DNA of 64,000 nucleotides from Pseudorasbora parva (lineage: Eukaryota > Chordata > Actinopteri > Cypriniformes > Gobionidae), in NCBI RefSeq assembly GCF_024679245.1, contig NC_090176.1:46639086-46703085 (forward strand). The letters are read 5' to 3'. The stretch's first letter is position 1, and every line of letters begins with the position of its first letter. Positions 27,101 to 36,100 of this stretch are shown in pieces. The position numbers and the translations under genes are program-made. The notes under the pieces were generated by a model, which saw nothing but the letters and a program-made list of their open reading frames with translations, had not been told where the DNA came from and did no database searches.

Positions 27101-30100
27101 CTCAATTCTGATTTCGTTTTAACTCCTACGGTGGCCGATTCAGTCCAAGATTAACGTGGCAATCTCCCTCTTCACATTCGACACTGTGCCATCGAGTGTT
27201 AAAAATCGAAAGGCGAAACTTGAATTTATAGATATGTCCCTCTTTGGCTAATGTACTTTTTTAAGATGGTGGAGCAACATGGCGACCGGCATTTGAACCC
27301 CTCACCCGTATATGTATTTTCAATGGCATATTATAAACTTACAAGAATACTTTATTACTTGAAAGAAGTAAATATACATTAATGAGCACATATATTTTTG
27401 AAAAACGAAGTGTTTTTAGCTAAGAATAAACTAAAGAAGTTACACAGTGTAGCTTTAAAGACACTCTATAACAGCTTAATGAGGCCTTTTTCACAGAATA
27501 TATTTTTTATATAGTTTCTATACTGTAATAAAGGCTAAAGGCTGTCAATTAGCACTGCATTAAAACGCACATAATCCATATATTGTTGCAATCGTGTGTT
27601 TATTATCTTCACATTTCATAAGACAAAACGTTTCTGCTTTTTATTCAGCTTTGTCGATAGCTGGAAGTCTTTGTCCATATAAGGTATTTCTGGGAATTAT
27701 TATGCCATTGAGTCCGTTTTGGACTTTCTGTTCAAGGATGGCTTCAAGTATCTGCATATTATGTTAAAGTATGAATAAAGCATACATTATTAAATTTATT
27801 ATTATTTTTTTGTGAAGAAAACAAGACTTTTTATCTTTTATCTTTTTATCTTTATGTCTGCATCTCAAGTAAATGTATCTTGATTTAAGAATTGTTAGAT
27901 ATTTATACAGGAAAACAAGACAAAAATACTGAGGATTTTTTTTTTGCAATGTAGAAATATCTGGCAATTTTAAAATGGTTTAATTTCCATTTTAAAATTG
28001 CCAGATATTTCTACACAAATATCTTTTAAGTTATATTGAAGACATTTTTCAAGTTATTTTTGACTAGATATTGCTCTTTTGTGGAGCTTATATAGAGATT
28101 TGTGAGATTTTTTACTGATTCTTTTCTATAAAATTGTCAGATCGGTTCTCAGTATTGATCATCACTCTTAAAAATAAAGGTTCTTTATTGGCATTGATGG
28201 GCAAATTCACACCACACCGACCAAATTGGACATTCACAAGATTACAGTACATGACTTTTAAGACATTCCACGACCTGATAAGTGCCAATTCAGCACTGAA
28301 CTATCTCCAGCAGACACCGACAGGGGTAACAAACTGATTCAACAAAAGCCTGACAAAGTATCTGTTGCCTTCTGCCAGTTCAGTGTGAATCTGCCTTGAA
28401 ATCCCTGTAATCTTTCCATTCTTTATAGTGGAAAAATTTTTCCAATTTAAAAAAAAAAATTCTTCACACTAAGAAAACATTTTTCTTTTAAGAATTGTTC
28501 ATTGAAAGATTCTTTGAGGTACCCACAATGGTTCTTCTACTGTGGCATCGCTGCAGAAACCCCCTTTTGGCACCTGCATTTTTAAGAGTGTAACATGATT
28601 CTTCAGAACTCATTTTGTGCTGTTGTTGTCATTAATGAGCATAATTTTGTGCTTGTATGTACTATAGTAAGATGTTCTGGACTGACTGGGGCAGAAAGCC
28701 CAAGATTGAGGCGGCATGGATGGATGGGCAGCACAGAGAGGTGCTGTTAGAAGAAGATCTGGGCTGGCCTACTGGTTTAGCTTTGGACTACCTCAACGAA
28801 AACCGTATCTACTGGTGTGACTCAAAAGAGAACATCATCGAGTCCATGAAAGTGGATGGAACAGACCGGCAAATGATCATATCAGGAGGTGAGACACTGG
28901 AGCATAAAGACCGGGAACATCTTAAACTTCTGACTGGCTGCCGTTCTCACGTTTGTTGTCGTTGCAGACATCGGGCATCCCTACAGCCTGGATGTGTTCG
29001 AGGGGCATGTGTACTGGACAACTAAAGAAAAGGGAGAAGTGTGGAAAAAAGATAAGTTTGGGAAAGGAGACAAGGTGAAGGTGTTGACCATAAACCCCTG
29101 GCTAACTCAAGTACGCATCTACCAACAGCACAGACACAACCACTCAGGTGAGACATTAAGAAAGTATTTCATTAATTTACATATTGCAATCAAATTTATA
29201 TGGATGGAAAAGCTATGTAATGCGAGGTGTGAAAGGTTTGTCGAGTGATAAAAATAGAAACATGAAGGGGGCAGTTCAACACACCAGACATAGACAATAG
29301 AGTGCAAGGGAGCTTACAGGGGGCAATAATTCTTGTATTAGCCTTCTCTAAAAACACACCAAAATATGGTCTTAAAATTGTTTCATAAAATTCAGATTTT
29401 TAAAGATAACATCCTCAGATTTGAAATGAAGCATGACCACACTTCTGTCTTCAAGTTCGTTGTATTTCTAAATTTCTACACTACAACTTGAAGGTTAGCT
29501 GCAGCAAGACAGAATACATGTGTGTGAATGAGAGCGAACCAAAAGGAACATTGAGGTTACAGGGAGAAGATGTAAAGAAGGTGCAGGATTTTAAGTACTT
29601 AGGGTCAACAGTCCAGAGAAATGAGGAGTGTGGAAAAGAGGTGAAGAAGCGTGTGCAGGCAGGTTGGAATGGGTGGAGAAAAGTGTCAGGGCTGTTGTGT
29701 GATAAAAGAGTACCAGCAAGAATGAAAGGAAAGGTGTACAGGACAGCAGTGAGACCAGCGATGTTGTATGGTTTGAGGAAAAGACAGGAGGAAGAGCTAG
29801 AGGTAGCAGATCTGAAGATGTTGAGGTTCTCTTTGGGAGTGACGAGGATGGATAGGATCAGGAATGAGTTCATTAGAGGGACAGCATATGTGAGATGTTT
29901 TGGAGACAAAGCTAGAGAGGCCAGGTTGAGATGGTTTGGACATGTTCAGAGGAGGGAGAGTGAATATATCGGTAAAAGGATGCTGAGGTTAGAGCTGCCA
30001 GGCAGGAGGTCAAGAGGAAGACCAAAGAGGAGGTTTATGAATGTACTGAAGGAGGACATGAAGATAGTCAATCTGAGAGAAGAGGATACAGAGGATAGGA

Positions 30101-33100
30101 CTAGAGGCAGATGATTCGCTGTGGTGACCCCTAAAGGGAACAGCTGAAAGAAAAAGACGACAACCACATTGTTAATATTTTTATTTAGTTTTTTTCAGGT
30201 TATATATATCCATATTAATAACTGTGAACTCTCAAGTGTTGGCTTTCTAAATATATGATGGTTATGTGTTTATTCAGAATGACTTAGGAGCATCATTTAT
30301 GCCCCCCTTGACCTTAAATGTATCTTACATTTAAATACAATACTAAAAGAGGGTTCCTAGATAATAAAATGGCATCTGACTTGGTCTGTTTGTTGACTTA
30401 CATTAAATGGTATATCACTCTTTAGTTGTTTTTTTTTCTGAATATTAACATTCATTTCTACATTATAAATCATGTGATAAAACCTATATTTACATAAATC
30501 AGTGAATGAAAGGTACTCATTTAGCTTATTATTTTCTTTTTTATGAATTTTGATGGTATATTATGATAAAGGACAAATTAATTATTGCCTGATTTAAATT
30601 TTAAACCTAATACTAACTGATAGTTACAAACCTTAATTCTGGCTTTTAGTGCCTTTCTTTTTATCTTTTATGATATTTATCACATCTCAGGTGAATTAAG
30701 CTAAATAAAAGCACCAATCCTTCAATTCCTTTTCATTAATTGTATTCAAAATACTGGTGCAGTGACTGGTGGGTGAATTTTCCTGTCCAATTCTTGTAAA
30801 GGTATAACTCCTTGTTGACGTTCTCTTGCAGTACTCAACCCGTGTCAGGACGCCTGCAGTCATCTGTGTTTGCTGCGGCCGGATGGATACACATGTGCCT
30901 GTCCACAGGGATCCACGCTCCTCACTTTCAACAAGAATGAATGTGATGCCGGTAAGAGATGCTGATGCAGAGATGCCCGCTGCTATTTGTTTGGCCACAT
31001 CATGTCCCATCAATCCATTTCATAGCATACATGCATGTGCTGCATCTAATAATGCACGATTTCATTATTGCCATGTGAAGTTTTGAAAAGCTGTTTGGTG
31101 TGTGTGTGTTTGATTTGTTGTGATGTGATACATTGTGGCTGTGTTACATTATGTCATGCCTGGCCCTCGCACCTGCAGCCATTGAGGCAGAGGTGTCCAT
31201 GCCGCTTGCATGCAGATGCATGAACGGAGGAACATGCTACACTGATGAGGGAGGCCTGCCGAAGTGCAAGTGAGTGTGACCGCTAGCCAAGATCATCACA
31301 GCATATATTATGCATATATGCATGCATATATAAATATAAGCATACATTATGTATTCTTTTGTAGTTTTTGAAAGCAGTATCTTCTGTTCACCAAGGATAT
31401 ACAGTATTTATTTGATCAGAAATAAAGATTTTCAATAAATATACTGTAATATTTCAATATTAATATATATTTATTTATATACAGTAAAAAAATCTGCTTT
31501 TTCAGGGTCTTTTTTCTTTAAATATGTTTTCATTTATAAATATAATTTGTCACTCAAACCTCTATATTCTGTGTTGAATGACTGTTGCAATATTTAATAT
31601 GAAAAAATATAATTTAATTAATTTAAATATATTTTTTTAAATGACTAAATAAAATTTAAATAAAAGACAATTTGTTGAAACTAAGCTGCTAAAATGATTC
31701 ATTCTGAGCATTTGCAACATATTTTGCATTTGAACACATTCTAGAAATTCTACATTGTTTCTGGAAAAATGTATTAACATTACAAATGTGCACAAGGTAA
31801 AAAAATAATACATGATAAAAAATGCCATAGCACCTTTAAGGACATGGACTAGGAAAATAATTATTTTAATTCCTTTTTTAGAATGAAACTGGTGAAATGC
31901 AGTAAGTCTCTAAAAGTAGAAAGAGAAGTCATTTTTCCAAAGTGATTTGAAATGAACTGTGGAGTGTCTCTAACGGGTCCGTGTCTTTTCTCCACAGGTG
32001 TCCGTACGGCTACTCTGGTAGTTACTGTGAGATGGGGAAGTCTAGAGGTGTTCCTGCAGGGACAGGTAAGCAAACTGTTACTTGATAATTAGTTATGTGT
32101 AAGTGTAAAGTTATTCGTAAGTGTTGAGTGAACACCTTTACTCACAGTAAACCTTTACTGGGAATAAGAAAAGTTAAAAGCAACATCATCACATATTAAA
32201 AACGTTCATTTCAGTTAAGGTGTAATGAGACTGCACTAATATATCTTCCATATTGTGTGTATTTGTAGCTGTGACCGTCCTGTTAGCAGTGGTTATTATT
32301 CTGATTACTGGAGCTCTGCTTGTGGGAATTTTCCTCAACTACAAGCGCACCGGCTCTCTCATCCCTTCAATGCCTAAACTACCCAGGTACCACACAACCA
32401 TACCAAAGACACTGCTCAGATACTTACAGTAGTGCCCAGACGTATTGAAACACTTTAAAACATGACTTGACTTTAACAAACTGCTCTCGAGGTGCTTTTA
32501 GTGGATGTGTGAACAGTACATCTATTGTGAATTATTTTTGAGAGTTGAAAACTCTCCAAGTGCCTTTATTTGAGCTACAAATACAGTAAAAACTGTAATA
32601 TTGTGATATATTATTACAAATTGTTTTCTATTTGAATAATTAGTATATCACTACTCCAGTCTTCAGTGTCACATGATTCTTCAGAAATCATTCTAATACG
32701 CTGATTTGCTGCTCAAAAAAACATTTCTGATTATTATCGATTTCGAAAACATTTTGTTTGTGGAAATTTGTGGATTTTTTTTTTGTGTGATTCTTTGATG
32801 AATAGAAAGTTCAAAAGAATAGCATTTATTTAAAATAGCAATCTTGTGTCAGTAAATATTAGTTTATTATTAATATGTATTGTTATATTGATGCATATAA
32901 ATGCGAATGTTTAAATATTCTTCAGTGTGTTCATTTATAATTATTATTCCAGATTCAGATATCATATACCAATTTGTTCTCCACTTCTTATTTTCTTAGT
33001 CTGAGCAGCCTGGTGAAGTCGGGGGACACGGGAAATGGAGTGTCGTTTCATTCGGGGGACAATGTCACGATGGACCTGGAGCCTCAGACTCTGGGGGTGT

Positions 33101-36100
33101 CGTTCATCGACAGGGCCATGCAGCTGGTAAATGTGGCCTTTTTAACAGTAACTTGTGTCTCCTGAACTGTTAAGTGCACTCAGCACATTTTTAAACTATT
33201 TTTCCCTCAGACCTGCTGCTGTCTGCGTGTCAATCGCAGTCTAAAGTACTGCAAAGATTAGTCCGGTGACAGAGGACTGCACTTTTCAGTTCCCACTCAA
33301 TTTACTTAATAAACTTAATAAAGCCTGAACCTCATCATTGGTCCATCGGACGTATTTTTTAAACTCCACTGTTGATTCGAAGATCAAATAACTCTTACCA
33401 CCACAAATTTTGCATTTGACCCCAAAGTCCCTAGTTCCTAGGACAAGTTCCCGCTGGGTGAAACACGGCTTATGAGGCATAAAATCCCTGTTCGACCTTT
33501 TAACCCTAGTGTTAATGTTGCATGATTTCCAGGACTTCTAAGTGCACTAGTTTCTCATGGGACACACAATGAAAAGCTCTTGGGTATTTAAGATCCTGTT
33601 AAAGTAGTGGTGGACTGATATATCTAGTTCAATCATGACAGGCTACAGGGCGCAGACTGGAGATAGCTTGCTCAACATTTAAATGGTGTGGTTCAATACG
33701 TAAGCTGCACTGGTTGCCAATGGCTGCTCACATCAAATTCAAGGCACTGGTTCTTGCCTACAAAGCAACCAATGGCTCTGCACCAATACTATACCTAGAC
33801 TCGCTTGTTCAGACTTACACACCCTCCAGATGCTTGCGTTCTGCGAGTGAACGGCGCCTCGTGGTTCCATCCCAAAGAGGCATGAAATCGCTCTCACTGA
33901 CATTTTCCTGGACCGTTCAAACCTGGTGGAATGACCTGCCGATCTCAATTCGTGCTGCCGAGTCTGTAGCCATTTAAAAAAAAAAACATCTTAAGACACA
34001 TCTTTTCCACTTGCACCTGACCAATAAAGAATAGCACTTAACTATCCAATTAAATTTTCCTTGTTTGTCTAAAAAAAAAAAAATGATTGTGTACTGTGCT
34101 CGATTAACTGAGAATTCTTACAGCTCTTACAGGTTGTTGGCCTTGTTTGTTTCGTTGCTTCTATTGCTCTCCCCTTTTTGTAAGTCTCTTAGGATAAAAG
34201 CGTCTGCTAAATGATTAAATGTAAATGTATGCTAGTCATGCAGCATGCTATCAGATTTCCTCTGAAACCTTCCATCTCCCCATCTCCACCTGCTTAGATC
34301 TGCTATGGGATTTATGTATATCTATTTATGCAGCAGGAGCATATTTAAAGAACACAGACTCAGCCGGATCATTTCCATAATGACCAACTCAATCTGCCAG
34401 CGCAAGAGCAGTGCAAATTAGCTTCTGGTTTAAGATGTTATTTTTTTGGGTGGTAAATAATGGACTAAACCAGTAATCGACTATGTATATGCAATAATGT
34501 CAGCTGCAAAAATAACCCTGTCCACGCCTTTTCCATGATAATTTCTCAATGCGTGTCTTTAGTAAATACTGACAGTCGTTTTTAACACCAAAAGTAGTAA
34601 ATGTTAGTAAATCAGGCTTCTAGTACGCCAAGACCAAATTCGTTATCATTGCCATATTCAATAACACAAACTATTCCAAGAGTTGCACAAACTATTCCAA
34701 GAGTTTTAATGAATAAAATACGTTTTTCAAATGAGACTATATTAATTACATACCTAACTCTTACACTTCTGCTTAAATGTTTAAGGTCAGTAATATGTTT
34801 TTTTTAAAGGAATTAATAATAATAATAATTAATAATGAAAAGTAATTCAGCAAGGATGCATTAAATTGATCAAAAGTGACAATTTATAAAGATACAAAAG
34901 ATTTCTATATTAAATAAATGTTGTTAATTCTTGCTTTTATCCAACAATCCTGGTGAGCATAAGACACTTGTTTAAAAACCATCTTACTGACCCCAAACTT
35001 TTGAACAGCAAACAACTTTTGTTAGTGCCAAGCAGACATGGTTATCTGCTGATAATCTGAGATTTAAGTTAAGATTTAATTCACCCTGATGGTATCGGTT
35101 TAGCTGTGGGTCAGAGCCATAGACTGTAAAAAAGTATGGACGTAGTGTCCGTGACGTCACCCATAGGATTCCGATAAACCGTTCTGAAGCTTAAAGTAGA
35201 GTCGAACTGGGGGTCGCCATCTTGTGAGCGAGTCATCGCGTGTCACTCCTGGATAACAGAAAATCGGCAAAAAGGCGGGATGTGTGCGGAGCTGAGGTGA
35301 CGCAATGACTATAGACGGCAGATAAATGGCTATCCACTTGTAACCACACGCCCTTAATTATGCAGAACTTTAAGGCTTTCTATAACGTAAACGACTGAGT
35401 TATAAAAAAATGCACCCCCCTCACAGTTGTCATGAAGATCAAAATTAGCCGTATAGGCAAAAACCACAATTTGCACCAGGCTGTAAACATGTTTTTTTTC
35501 TGCTGTAAAGTTGAGAATTTTAACATGGGGCTCAATGAGATTCTGCTCCCTTCTGGAGCCTGGCTAGTGGCCTAGTGGCCAGTTAAGGAATTGCAGCTTA
35601 CATTACTTCCGTTTTGGCATCAAGAGAGATTGCGGGAGGTTGCCGCTTGGTCAGAGCATTAGAAAAATAACAACTACTAAGGATATTTATCGAAGAAATG
35701 TTCTTTGTGTCTGATCTGAAATGTCTGTTTTTTTTATTTTTAGGATGAGAATTTTGCAGACTCTGGGAGGCAGCCAATCACATTTGAGAATCCTCTGTAC
35801 TCAACTGGAGCCGGCCCATCCAGCGATCCAGCAGTAATACATGCTACACAGGTATATTTACTGCTCAAAAGCCTTCAAATCGAACATTTGAAATCTGAGC
35901 AGGGTCTTTAGTTTTGTGTTTCTGTGCTTCATACAGGTCACTGTGAACATCAGTGGTGACCAGGTGGAGAATAACTTCTCAAACCCTACCTACCACACTC
36001 ATGACCAGGCAGTGGAAGTGAAGAGCGTACCTGCAGAGCAAAATACCACTCAGGTTAGGACATCTGATCACTTGTCCTACGTTGTCCCATTTTTTCCACT

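Noticed and set aside
29488..30114. A separate functional 208-aa gene inside the lrp2 intron
   Set aside because: Sequence is the 3' end of an RTE LINE without catalytic motifs; a truncated relic.
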